Positions 43,299 to 51,346 of a stretch of DNA of 64,000 nt are shown here, in pieces. The translations under genes and the position numbers were made by a program. The notes under the pieces were generated by a model. The model was not told the DNA's origin, did no database searches, and worked only from the letters and a program-made list of their open reading frames with translations. Within the stretch, counting starts at the first letter, position 1; every line of letters starts with the position of its first letter. Source of the stretch: Lachnoclostridium sp. UBA1175 (GTDB lineage: Bacteria > Bacillota > Clostridia > Lachnospirales > Lachnospiraceae); the NCBI GenBank assembly GCA_002311665.1, contig DBYX01000023.1:62001-126000 (forward strand), given 5' to 3'.

Positions 43299-44072
43299 TC
43301 ACTGATCGCGAAGCTTCTTGCCCGTGAGCGTCAGGAACACTTCCTCGAGCGTGATCTTGTCGGTGTCGTCGACGACCAGTTTCTTCAATTCCTCACTCGT
43401 ACCGATCGCGATGACCTTGCCGTTGTCCATGATCGCGATGCGCGTGCAGATCGCCTCAACCTCCTCCATATAGTGGCTCGTGTAGATGACCGTCGCGCCG
43501 TTTTTGTTGGACTCCTTGATCTTCTCGAGGATGAAGTTTCTCGACTGCGGATCGATGCCGACCGTCGGCTCGTCGAAAATCAGCAGGTCCGGGTGATGCC
43601 CGATCGCACATGCGATATTCAGACGCCTCTTCATACCGCCGGAGAACTTCTTCGCGTAGTCGTTTCTGCGCTCCGAGAGCCCGACATACGCGAGCGACTC
43701 GTCGATGCGCTTCTTGAGCTCTTCGCCCTTGATGCCGTACAGCGACGTGAAGAGCTCCACATTTTCCCACGCCTTGAGACTCCCGTGGATCGCCAGATGC
43801 TGCGGGATGTAACCGAGGTGACGGCTCAGCTTCTTCTTGTTCTTCCGGAAATCCTCACCCATAAACTCGATCGTGCCGAAGTCCGGCTTCACGATGTTGC
43901 AGATCATGTTCATCGTCGTGCTCTTGCCGGCGCCGTTCGGTCCGAGCAGACCGAAGATCTCGCCCCGCTCGATCTCGATGTTCAGGCTGTCCACGACCGC
44001 CCGGTTGTCGTATTTCTTGGTCAGGTCGACTGTCCTGAGAATGATATCTTTTTTGTTCAACGAATTTTCCAT
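43299..44072 (-). CDS. ABC transporter ATP-binding protein
   Basis: 257 residues. Walker A GPNGAGKST, signature FSGGMKRRLNIACAIG, Walker B LLIFDEPTVGIDP and H-loop TSHYMEE, with the drug/sodium-export subfamily look (IEFMGEDFRKNKKKLSRHLG). The ATG at 44072 has CGGAGG upstream. It is the first gene of the ATPase-permease-permease-kinase-regulator operon. Confidence 0.95.
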   Translation of the reverse strand: MENSLNKKDIILRTVDLTKKYDNRAVVDSLNIEIERGEIFGLLGPNGAGKSTTMNMICNIVKPDFGTIEFMGEDFRKNKKKLSRHLGYIPQHLAIHGSLKAWENVELFTSLYGIKGEELKKRIDESLAYVGLSERRNDYAKKFSGGMKRRLNIACAIGHHPDLLIFDEPTVGIDPQSRNFILEKIKESNKNGATVIYTSHYMEEVEAICTRIAIMDNGKVIAIGTSEELKKLVVDDTDKITLEEVFLTLTGKKLRDQ

Positions 44073-44343
44073 TGCTTCCTCCGTTATATCGGCGGACCCC
44101 CGTCCGCCCTGCTGAACACAGAATACCAACCCGCGGTCTTTTTGTGTAGTGAGAAAAGGAACAATCTCGATATGACTTTAGTCACGGAAAATGCGCCCCT
44201 CCCCCGCGGGCGACTTTACAACATAGTGCATTTTCATCAAACATACTGCATTTTCAAATAAAGCGTTCCGCGATAAGATAGAGAAAACGATCAAAGATCA
44301 TTGTTTCGGATGATGACGATTCCCGAGGAAAGGAGTCACACGA
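44073..44343. promoter_or_regulatory. Divergent control region between two ABC exporter units
   Basis: TGACT and AGTCA (44173-44184) form a dyad around TT. Further right a direct repeat ATAnTGCATTTTCA occurs twice (about 44226-44239 and 44246-44259), 20 bp apart, before the plus-strand ABC gene. No clear sigma-A promoter stands out on either strand. Confidence 0.4.
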
Positions 44344-46083
44344 ATGAGGACACTCTGGAAACTCACGAAGGAAGCCGCACGCTACAAGGGGCTGTATGTG
44401 ATTGCCATATGCTCCACCCTCGCGCTCACGTTTGTTAACCTCACCGCGCCGAAGATTCTCTCCAAGATGACCGGTATCGTGAGCAAGGGCGTGGACAGCG
44501 ATGCGCTCTCGACCATACGCCGCCTCGCGTTCTACCTGCTCGGCCTCTATTTGCTGCGCGTGCTCTTCCGCTTCCTGAGCAACTATCTCGCGCACCGCGC
44601 CGCGTGGTACCTCGTCGGCGACCTCCGCAGCCGCCTCTACGACAAGCTGCAGAGCCTCGACCTCGCGTTCTTCCACGACAAGCAGACCGGTGACCTGATG
44701 AGCCGCGTCGTCAACGACACGCGCGATTTTGAACTGCTGTACGCGCATATGATCCCCGACATCATCACCAACCTGGTAACATTTGTCGGAGTGCTCATCA
44801 TCCTCCTCACGGTCAACTGGAAACTGGCGCTCATCACCTGCGCACCGATCCCGCTGATCCTGATCTCCGGCGTGATCTTCGCCAAGGTGGTCCGCCCCTT
44901 CTTCCGCGCTTCGCAGAAGGCGATGGGCGAGCTCAACGCGCAGCTGCAGGACAGCCTCTCCGGCCTCCACGAGATCCAGGCGTTCGGTCAGGAGGAGTAC
45001 GAGGGAGAGCGCGTACAGACCAAGAGTTTCCTGCAGGTCACCGCGATGCTCCGCGCACTCCGCGCCAGCGCGCTGTTCCACCCCTGCGTGGAGCTTCTGT
45101 CTTCCGCCGGAACGGTGCTGGTCGTCTTCTTCGGCGGCTACCTCGCGTACCGCAGCCAGCTCACCGTGGCTGACATCGTGGCGTTTGTGCTCTATCTCTC
45201 GCTCTTCTACGCACCGGTCTCGGGCCTTGCAAATCTTCTTGAGAGCCTGCAGCAATCGCTGGCAGGCGCCGAGCGTGTGACGCTGATCCTCGACACGCCG
45301 TCGAAGATCCAGGATGCGCCCGACGCGAAGACGCTCACGGAAGTCAAGGGTGCTGTCGCGTTCGACCACGTCAGCTTCGACTACGGCAACGGCATCCCGA
45401 TCCTCAAGGATGTCTCCTTCGAGTGTAAGCCGGGTATGATGGTCGCACTCGTCGGACCGACCGGCGTGGGCAAGACCACCGCCACACAGCTGATCTCCCG
45501 CTTCTACGACACGGTAGAGGGCCGCATCCTCATCGACGGCAACGATGTCCGCGACGTGACGCTCTCGAGCCTGCGTCACAACATCTCCCCGGTACTTCAG
45601 GACACGTTCCTCTTCAACGGTACCATCGCGGAAAATATAGGCTATGCCCGCCCGGACGCAACCCCCGAGGAGATTGAGGAGGCCGCCAAAGCGGCCAACA
45701 TCCACGAGGATATCCTCCATATGCCCGACGGCTACGAGACCCAAGTCGGCGAGCGCGGACTCCGCCTCTCCGGCGGCCAGAAGCAGCGCGTCGCCATCGC
45801 GCGCGCCATCCTGCGCAACTCCCCGATCATCGTGCTCGACGAGGCCACCGCATCCGTTGACGTGCAGACCGAACGCCAGATCCAGTCCGCCATCAACCGC
45901 ATCACCGGTCAGCGCACGATCATCGCGATCGCGCACCGTCTCTCGACCATCCGCAACGCCGACCTCATCCTCGTCTTCCGCGACGGAGAGATCGTCGAGC
46001 GCGGCAACCACGCCGAGCTGATGGCCAAGCAGGGCTTCTACTACGACCTGCAGAAGTCGCAGGAACTGACGATCACGGAGTGA
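44344..46083 (+). CDS. ABC exporter, fused membrane and ATPase domains
   Basis: 579 residues, a half-transporter of the MsbA/LmrA/YfiBC class acting as a homodimer or heterodimer. Six membrane helices occupy residues ~15-310, then the ATPase domain with Walker A GPTGVGKTT (about 371-379), signature LSGGQKQRVAIARA, Walker B IIVLDEATASVD and H-loop AHRLS. No second half-transporter gene follows, so a homodimer is likely. AGGAAAGGAG precedes the ATG. Substrate unknown. Confidence 0.95.
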   Translation: MRTLWKLTKEAARYKGLYVIAICSTLALTFVNLTAPKILSKMTGIVSKGVDSDALSTIRRLAFYLLGLYLLRVLFRFLSNYLAHRAAWYLVGDLRSRLYDKLQSLDLAFFHDKQTGDLMSRVVNDTRDFELLYAHMIPDIITNLVTFVGVLIILLTVNWKLALITCAPIPLILISGVIFAKVVRPFFRASQKAMGELNAQLQDSLSGLHEIQAFGQEEYEGERVQTKSFLQVTAMLRALRASALFHPCVELLSSAGTVLVVFFGGYLAYRSQLTVADIVAFVLYLSLFYAPVSGLANLLESLQQSLAGAERVTLILDTPSKIQDAPDAKTLTEVKGAVAFDHVSFDYGNGIPILKDVSFECKPGMMVALVGPTGVGKTTATQLISRFYDTVEGRILIDGNDVRDVTLSSLRHNISPVLQDTFLFNGTIAENIGYARPDATPEEIEEAAKAANIHEDILHMPDGYETQVGERGLRLSGGQKQRVAIARAILRNSPIIVLDEATASVDVQTERQIQSAINRITGQRTIIAIAHRLSTIRNADLILVFRDGEIVERGNHAELMAKQGFYYDLQKSQELTITE

Positions 46084-46146
46084 CCCGAAAGGTACGAACC
46101 AACATTATATTTTTGAATACCCGGAATCTGAAAACAAACCTTGAAT

Positions 46147-46190
46147 AACACAGGAACCGCCGGTCATTGACCGGCGGTTCCTGTGTTTAT
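46147..46190. terminator. Bidirectional terminator
   Basis: A 19-bp inverted repeat (ACACAGGAACCGCCGGTCA around 46148-46166 and its complement to 46187) ends the ABC exporter and the convergent kinase gene. U-tracts are short on both sides. Confidence 0.75.
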
Positions 46191-46201
46191 ATCATCCCTA
46201 T

Positions 46202-47239
46202 TCACTTCTTAAACAGTGAGTATATACACGCTACCCCGAAGAAGATCAGTATCGTGCCGACGATCCAAGTCACAAACGACGCGATTGCCCTCGAATCAGA
46301 GTCCTGAATATCGTTCAGGAAAGTAATCTTTGTGCGAATTCCCATATAGTCGAAGACAAATGCGATCGTCCAGGCGGACCAGATGCACCACAGAAAAATC
46401 ATCGAGACATTAAAATAGTCGGAGACGACACAGGTCTCAATCTGATAGGCGATAAAGATCCCGTTCGCAATATAACCGATGCTTCCGATGATCATATTGA
46501 GCGGCCGCCCCGATCGAAAGCCGGGAGGAAGCCATTGTGAGTGCCGGAGCATCGCCTGCACCTCCGTGATGTTTCCGGGGCGTGTTTCCGGGTCAAGTCC
46601 GGTGCATTTTGTGACGATCCCGCGACACGAACCGGTAACCAACTGTTCCTTGGGAATATGACCGGTCAGCATCTCGTTTAGGATAACTCCCACCGCATAG
46701 ATATCCGTTCTGGCATCCGATGCGGCAAATCCAAACTGTTCCGGTGCGGCGTACCCCGGCGTTCCGAGGAGGACGGTATCGTTTTTCTCCTTGCGGACAA
46801 TTTTCCCCGAATCGAAGTCAACGATCACCGGATGCCCGTCTCTTAAGATGATATTGTCCGGTTTCAGATCGCGACATACGATCGCAGGACTGAGATTGTG
46901 TAGCCGTTTCAGTATCTCACAGATTTCCCTCGTGATCCGACGCGCCTGCTTTTCGGGGAGCAGGCCGTTCGTGTTCATATACTGCCGAAGCGTCGTCCCG
47001 TTCACATACTCCTCGATGACAACTAACGCATTGTAATAATCCCTGCACTCGTATATTTGGGGAATACCGGGCAGATTCATCGACATCAATGTTCGGTATA
47101 CGTCCTCGCTGTGAGGAGGCAGGATCTTTTTCACGCACAACATTCCCGTTGAAACATTGCGCACCAGAATAACCTTCCCGAGAGGATCGAGTCGTTCGAG
47201 TTCACGATACGTTTCATCTGTTTTTCCGAAAGGTTCCAT
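46202..47239 (-). CDS. Membrane Ser/Thr protein kinase
   Basis: 345 residues. The kinase domain (about 15-245) has Lys in MLCVKKIL, the catalytic loop IVCRDLKPDNIIL, the metal-binding IVDFDSG and GTPGYAAPEQFG. The HRD motif reads CRD and the DFG motif reads DFD; the essential Asp residues remain, so activity is plausible. No glycine-rich loop is obvious. Four C-terminal helices (from LNMIIGSIGYIANGIFI on) anchor it with little outside the membrane, unlike PASTA kinases. Neighbours are an FxLYD protein, a VanZ-like protein and two HTH proteins. Confidence 0.88.
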   Translation of the reverse strand: MEPFGKTDETYRELERLDPLGKVILVRNVSTGMLCVKKILPPHSEDVYRTLMSMNLPGIPQIYECRDYYNALVVIEEYVNGTTLRQYMNTNGLLPEKQARRITREICEILKRLHNLSPAIVCRDLKPDNIILRDGHPVIVDFDSGKIVRKEKNDTVLLGTPGYAAPEQFGFAASDARTDIYAVGVILNEMLTGHIPKEQLVTGSCRGIVTKCTGLDPETRPGNITEVQAMLRHSQWLPPGFRSGRPLNMIIGSIGYIANGIFIAYQIETCVVSDYFNVSMIFLWCIWSAWTIAFVFDYMGIRTKITFLNDIQDSDSRAIASFVTWIVGTILIFFGVACIYSLFKK

Positions 47240-47284
47240 AACTCTCCCATTCTCCGCCGATCCGCACTGTAACCGTCTCCGTTT

Positions 47285-47313
47285 ATTGTATCATCCCCTC
47301 GGAGACTTTACAA
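47285..47313 (-). promoter_or_regulatory. Kinase gene promoter
   Basis: TTGTAA (47308-47313), 17 bp, TACAAT (47285-47290) on the minus strand. Confidence 0.65.
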
Positions 47314-47355
47314 GATTTCGCGGAAAATCCCTCTCACTCCGACGTTAATCTCCAA

Positions 47356-47400
47356 CTGTAAAACAACCGATGCCGGCTACCGTCGACATCGGTTGTTGTC
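47356..47400 (-). terminator. Terminator of the FxLYD protein gene
   Basis: ACAACCGATG (47363-47372) pairs with CATCGGTTGT (47387-47396); TTTTAC follows on the minus strand. Confidence 0.7.
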
Positions 47401-47435
47401 AATCACGAATCACTTTACCTAAAGGACAACCCGGA

Positions 47436-48218
47436 TTAAAACTGATAATAGGACCCGGACGCAATCACCTTCGTGTTGGCGATGTCCTCGAGTTTTAGAT
47501 TATCCATGGACAGAAGGGATGTCGCTTCGAAGCTTGCTTTCAGGCCGGCTCCGACATCCGACACCGATGTTCCGATAATTGAAAGAACCTTCCCGGACTT
47601 ATCGTAGAAAATGATGTCGACATCAATGTAACTGACATCTTTGTCGGTGTTGTTTTCGATACGCCCGGTCACCGTGATAGAATCAAAGGTTCCTTTTCTC
47701 ACGGACACATCGGAAACCGGATAGAACGCTTGCTTTTTCTTGGCCTGGGAAAGTTTCATCTGCGGAGTCAACCGGATGCCGTTATCCAGAGAGACGGAAT
47801 CATCGATGCTGCCGAATCCCAGGGAATTATAGAAATATCCTGTTTCGCCGGGTGCGATCACATCCGGGCATTTAGAGACCAAATTGTCCGTTTGGAGCAG
47901 ATGGCCGTCCTTGTCCTCGAGATCGAAATTGCAGTCATCCAAATAGATGTCCGTTGTCCCGGTATTCTTGATCTCCACATATCCGAAATATCTCATCGTT
48001 CCGATCGAACTCTTGCCGTATTCAAATCCGGTGTGAGTGATCTCGTACTTAATCCCGTTGTTGTCCGCCGAGTTTTTGTTCGTATTGTTTGAGGTGGTAT
48101 TACCGTCGGAATCAATGGTAACGCTGTCCCTCGTGCTGTTGTCGCTGCCGCTGCCTGCCGCGAAGGCAAGGAACACTGCGGATACCACGATCACTGCCAA
48201 CATTTTTCCCTTATTCAT
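47436..48218 (-). CDS. FxLYD-like secreted/lipoprotein-like protein
   Basis: 260 residues. The N-terminal signal sequence (MNKGKMLAVIVVSAVFLAFA) is followed by a Ser/Asn/Asp-rich linker and beta-rich domains resembling DUF4352/FxLYD (YVEIKNTGTTDIYLDDCNFD; SITVTGRIENNTDKDVSYID). The stretch FLAFAAGSGSDN looks like a lipobox, LAFAACGSGSDN, that has lost its Cys. The ATG at 48218 has AAAGGAGG upstream and overlaps the VanZ-like gene's end by 8 bp. Function unknown; perhaps a sensor partner for the kinase (inference). Confidence 0.75.
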   Translation of the reverse strand: MNKGKMLAVIVVSAVFLAFAAGSGSDNSTRDSVTIDSDGNTTSNNTNKNSADNNGIKYEITHTGFEYGKSSIGTMRYFGYVEIKNTGTTDIYLDDCNFDLEDKDGHLLQTDNLVSKCPDVIAPGETGYFYNSLGFGSIDDSVSLDNGIRLTPQMKLSQAKKKQAFYPVSDVSVRKGTFDSITVTGRIENNTDKDVSYIDVDIIFYDKSGKVLSIIGTSVSDVGAGLKASFEATSLLSMDNLKLEDIANTKVIASGSYYQF

Positions 48219-48642
48219 ATTCTTCCTCCTTTGCAACTATTCTGGTTAAAAGTATGGCGCTGATACTTCCGAGCAGATAAGCGGCTGCATCGCCGATGTC
48301 TGCAGTTCCGTTCACCCGTCCGAACCACTGCAGAAACTCCCATACAATCCCGAGGCCGGTACAAAGCAACAGCCACTGGGTATCCTTCTCTCTCAGCCGT
48401 AATACAAGCTGAATGAAGATCGTAAACGAGAGCATCCAGAGATAATCCGCACCCCAGTTGCGAACAACCATTGCCGCAACCGAGTTTCCAGTATACTCTG
48501 TCGGCCATTCTTGCAGATGACTGTCGAACCACCGCACAAAATGCGCGCTCCGATTGAATATCAGGTACACAAGAGCCCCTGCCGACAGAGCCGCGAACCC
48601 GATGATCGACAGAATGATCGTTTTCCGACGTTTCATCGCCAT
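48211..48642 (-). CDS. VanZ-like integral membrane protein
   Basis: 143 residues with four membrane helices. The block GIVWEFLQWFGRVNGTADIG then DAAAYLLGS resembles the VanZ-family E..Q...G..D..D motif. The ATG at 48642 (MAMKRRKTII) follows GGGAGACGG; a GTG at 48729 would add 29 residues but has a poor site. It is translationally coupled to the FxLYD gene. A palindrome-controlled promoter lies upstream. Confidence 0.65.
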   Translation of the reverse strand: MAMKRRKTIILSIIGFAALSAGALVYLIFNRSAHFVRWFDSHLQEWPTEYTGNSVAAMVVRNWGADYLWMLSFTIFIQLVLRLREKDTQWLLLCTGLGIVWEFLQWFGRVNGTADIGDAAAYLLGSISAILLTRIVAKEEEYE

Positions 48643-48750
48643 GCCGTCTCCCGGCACCCTGCAGCGTATATCGTCGGACAAATACTCCGAGGGACCACGC
48701 TGATGCACCTCCTTGTCTGCTTGCGCCACTCCGTTTTTCTTTACGATGTT

Positions 48751-48797
48751 ATTGTAATAGTTGCTCCCTCCCGTTTAGTGTGCTGGCAGCACACTAA
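48751..48797 (-). promoter_or_regulatory. Promoter with 23-bp palindrome centred near -42
   Basis: TTAGTGTGCTG (48775-48785) and CAGCACACTAA (48787-48797) form a perfect palindrome around one G. On the minus strand its centre is exactly 30 bp from the first base of the -10 box TACAAT (48751-48756). There is no consensus -35 box, which the palindrome replaces, as in class II activator promoters. Confidence 0.7.
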
Positions 48798-48932
48798 TCA
48801 TCCGCCGCAGCGAGTCTTCACAAAATGACTGAAAATCTTGCAACAAAAGAAGAATCCCTCTGAAGATGTCTTCCGGCATCGCCATTGAGATTCTTTTATT
48901 GTACTCATTTGATTATCGATTATCGAACGCGC

Positions 48933-49373
48933 CTACTCAACCAGTTCCTGCCCTGCTTCACTCAACTGCAGATTGATGTCCAGTACAGAATGATTTCCGT
49001 TGTTGATGTTAAAGATGAGAATTGCGTCTCCCGGATCTCTCGGATACAGTTTACGGTGTCCTGCGATCTCCAGAGCTCGCTGTGTCTCCGGAAGTGTCAG
49101 TCGACATCCAAGGCACAGTGCCACTATCTTCATCCGTGCGGGTTTTTTTCTCGTTCCGTTAAGTATCTGGTATGCATATGTGTTAGCTAGATTGCTCGCA
49201 CGAATGATCTCTGCCGCATCCAGTTTTTTCTTTGCGATCACATAGTTGAAATACCCCTGAATCGTCAGTTCATCCCCGGATCGGCCGAGGCTCTCAAGAT
49301 ATTCCCTGAGTTCCTGTTTCCCCGAAGCTCCGCCTAATATCTGATCCAGTTGATCCGTTGATCTGTCGTACAT
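48933..49373 (-). CDS. Small HTH-like protein, paralogue A
   Basis: 146 residues. The central region ASNLANTYAYQILNGTRKKP, ARMKIVALCLGCRLTLPETQ and RALEIAG reads as a Cro/C1-type helix-turn-helix. It is clearly a paralogue of the protein at 49507-49947 (same length, shared AYQI.NG...P.R.K.IALC and E.Q.ALEI). Both have a C-terminal domain with a conserved DAILIFN/DSIIIYH strand. A role as transcription regulator is inferred. Confidence 0.65.
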   Translation of the reverse strand: MYDRSTDQLDQILGGASGKQELREYLESLGRSGDELTIQGYFNYVIAKKKLDAAEIIRASNLANTYAYQILNGTRKKPARMKIVALCLGCRLTLPETQRALEIAGHRKLYPRDPGDAILIFNINNGNHSVLDINLQLSEAGQELVE

Positions 49374-49404
49374 AGGCCCCTCTCCCCGCCACCTTGGTGA
49401 CTCA

Positions 49405-49452
49405 ATTACAATGCTGTCAGCACAACAACCGCATTGGAGAATGCGTTACAAT
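49405..49452. promoter_or_regulatory. Shared operator and -10 boxes between the HTH paralogues
   Basis: TGCTGTCAGCA (49412-49422) has the same core as the 48775-48797 palindrome. On the plus strand its centre is 30 bp from TACAAT (49447-49452), the same distance as at the other promoter. On the minus strand a TGTAAT (49405-49410) touches the palindrome, so binding there would block it. Confidence 0.65.
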
Positions 49453-49506
49453 GTTTCTCGGTTACCAAACAACACCGCGCGACCGCTATGCTATACGGAG
49501 GCACCA

Positions 49507-49947
49507 ATGAGTGAACTGTCCACAGGTGAACTGTTTCAAGTGCTGTGCAAGGTTCGTAACAGGAATGAACTGGACGCATATCTTGCGGATATCCGCAAGC
49601 GCAACTACGAACTGTCCCTGCACAATTACCTTAACTCGGTAATGCACGAAAAATGCCTCTCCCTGCGCAATGTGGTCCTGGAGTGTGGTCTTGAACAACA
49701 CTACGCTTACCAGATCGTCAACGGCAATAAACTCAATCCTTCGAGGACCAAGGTGATCGCACTGTGCATCGCCTGTCATATGACGGTCGCAGAGGCGCAG
49801 CACGCGCTTGAAATCTCTCATCAGGGAATTCTGTGCCCTTTTGATATCTTCGATTCCATTATCATCTATCATCTGAACCAAAAAGATTGGTCTGTCTACT
49901 CCGTCAACGAAACACTGCACGCGGAGGGCCTGCCGATTATTGAATAG
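49507..49947 (+). CDS. Small HTH-like protein, paralogue B
   Basis: 146 residues. The HTH-like centre is LRNVVLECGLEQHYAYQIVN then GNKLNPSRTKVIALCIAC. The ATG at 49507 has CGGAGG upstream and gives a length equal to paralogue A; the longer frame would start inside the operator. It diverges from paralogue A. The gene has its own terminator. I infer that one or both paralogues bind the TGCTGnCAGCA palindromes. Confidence 0.65.
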   Translation: MSELSTGELFQVLCKVRNRNELDAYLADIRKRNYELSLHNYLNSVMHEKCLSLRNVVLECGLEQHYAYQIVNGNKLNPSRTKVIALCIACHMTVAEAQHALEISHQGILCPFDIFDSIIIYHLNQKDWSVYSVNETLHAEGLPIIE

Positions 49948-49972
49948 TAGCATACCTGAGTGCATAAATCAA

Positions 49973-50010
49973 GCAGCCCGGAGCACAGTCAATGTGCCCC
50001 GGGCTTTTAT
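49973..50010 (+). terminator. Terminator of HTH paralogue B
   Basis: AGCCCGG (49975-49981) with CCGGGCT (49999-50005), continued by GCACA/TGTGC, then TTTTAT. Confidence 0.85.
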
Positions 50011-50039
50011 CATTCTTCCTCGGAAAAACCACGCCTGCG

Positions 50040-50099
50040 GCGCAAACCGTAAACCCGATAATACAACCGACGGCGTTCCCTTGCGGGAGCGCCGCATTG
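50040..50099 (-). terminator. Possible terminator of the metallophosphoesterase operon
   Basis: CGGCGTTCCC and GGGAGCGCCG can pair around TTGC (about 50070-50094). The U-tract on the minus strand is poor (GGTTGTATT). Confidence 0.4.
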
Positions 50100-51287
50100 T
50101 TATTTCTGTTCGATGTCGATCACCACATACTCCGACTTCGTTCCCGTTTTGAAGTCGATCTCCCAGTCCGAGATTCCCGAGGTGACGATAAATGTCGTGT
50201 CGCCGCGCGTCTCGGTGCCGTACGTGCGGTCGTTCGCGCCGATCCACCGGCCGATCGGACCGAGCGGGATCAGCTGTCCGCCGTGCGTGTGACCCGAGAG
50301 AACGAGGTCCGCCCCGGCTGCAGCCTCCGCCTCATAGTCATTCGGCTGATGGTCGAGAACGATGATGAAACGATTCCTGTCCAGAGTCTGCGTGAGCTCC
50401 TCCATGCTTTTGCGCGCCTTGGCTCCGTCGCCGCGGCTGCCCTCGTTGCGGTCCTTGCGGCCGACGATGTAATAGCCGTTCAGCGCCTCGACCACGTCCT
50501 CCATAACGACGATCCCTTCGGCGCGAAGTGCGTCGTCCAGCTCTTTCGCGGTGTATCCCCGGGAGTTGTAATAGCCCTTGTCGTGATTACCGTACACAAA
50601 GTACACCTTGGCTTTGATCGAACCGAGCGCACGGCACGCGGCAAGCATATCCTCGCGCGTCGTGGAATCATCCACAAAATCGCCCGTGAACACCACGATG
50701 TCCGGTTTTTCCTTCTCGATGCGGCTCATATACTTGGCCAGTTCCGTGCCGCTGAAGGTCGATCCGATATGCGAATCCGCAATCTGCACGATGCGAAGTT
50801 TACCGCCCGGCAGCTCCTTGTCCGTCTCGATCCTGTAGTAGGTGCGCGAGACGTTGTGCGCCTGATACCAGCCGAGGCCCAGATAGACCGTGCATAGCAA
50901 AATGACAACGATCCCTTTCCAATACACCCGGAACAGGGCCTTTTTCGTTTCCCCGGAGGCGTCAATCTCCCCGGCATCTTTCGCGGCATCGTCTGCCTTC
51001 TTCCCGCTCTTCCCCGCGCGCCGGATCACAAGCCCGGCGATCCCTGTCACAAGGTCGGCGAGCAGCCAGAAGATGGCGAGGTGAAGCACCACGATCACCG
51101 TATTGACCGTTTCAAAACAACCGTACGCGGCGAAGCACAGCAGCGGTGTCGCAGCTACAAGCCGCTGCAACCACACGCGCTCGCCCGCGATGAGTTTCAC
51201 AATCCCGAAGCGCCGAAACCGACTCAGCAGATACACGGCGCCGGCGATCGTCAGTGCGAACGCCACGGATAAAATGGCAAGCCACAT
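50100..51287 (-). CDS. Membrane metallophosphoesterase, paralogue 1
   Basis: 395 residues. Four or five N-terminal helices occupy residues 1-150, then a calcineurin-like phosphoesterase domain of the YaeI/YkuE type: VQIADSHIGST, FTGDFVDD, YFVYGNHDKG, IIVLDHQP and LVLSGHTHGGQLIPLG. The catalytic part is probably extracellular, as both TM topology and the YkuE relatives suggest. It is about equal in plan to the protein at 53158-54312. YkuE-type enzymes hydrolyse lipid or nucleotide phosphates. Confidence 0.9.
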   Translation of the reverse strand: MWLAILSVAFALTIAGAVYLLSRFRRFGIVKLIAGERVWLQRLVAATPLLCFAAYGCFETVNTVIVVLHLAIFWLLADLVTGIAGLVIRRAGKSGKKADDAAKDAGEIDASGETKKALFRVYWKGIVVILLCTVYLGLGWYQAHNVSRTYYRIETDKELPGGKLRIVQIADSHIGSTFSGTELAKYMSRIEKEKPDIVVFTGDFVDDSTTREDMLAACRALGSIKAKVYFVYGNHDKGYYNSRGYTAKELDDALRAEGIVVMEDVVEALNGYYIVGRKDRNEGSRGDGAKARKSMEELTQTLDRNRFIIVLDHQPNDYEAEAAAGADLVLSGHTHGGQLIPLGPIGRWIGANDRTYGTETRGDTTFIVTSGISDWEIDFKTGTKSEYVVIDIEQK

Positions 51288-51346
51288 AATCTCACATTCC
51301 TCTTATATCACTTCCGAAAAAATCTCTTCCGCTGCCTGGCTGCCTT

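Noticed and set aside
44254..46011. 585-codon minus-strand frame opposite the ABC exporter
   Set aside because: The plus strand encodes a textbook exporter; the minus frame is Asp/Glu/Val-rich shadow sequence.
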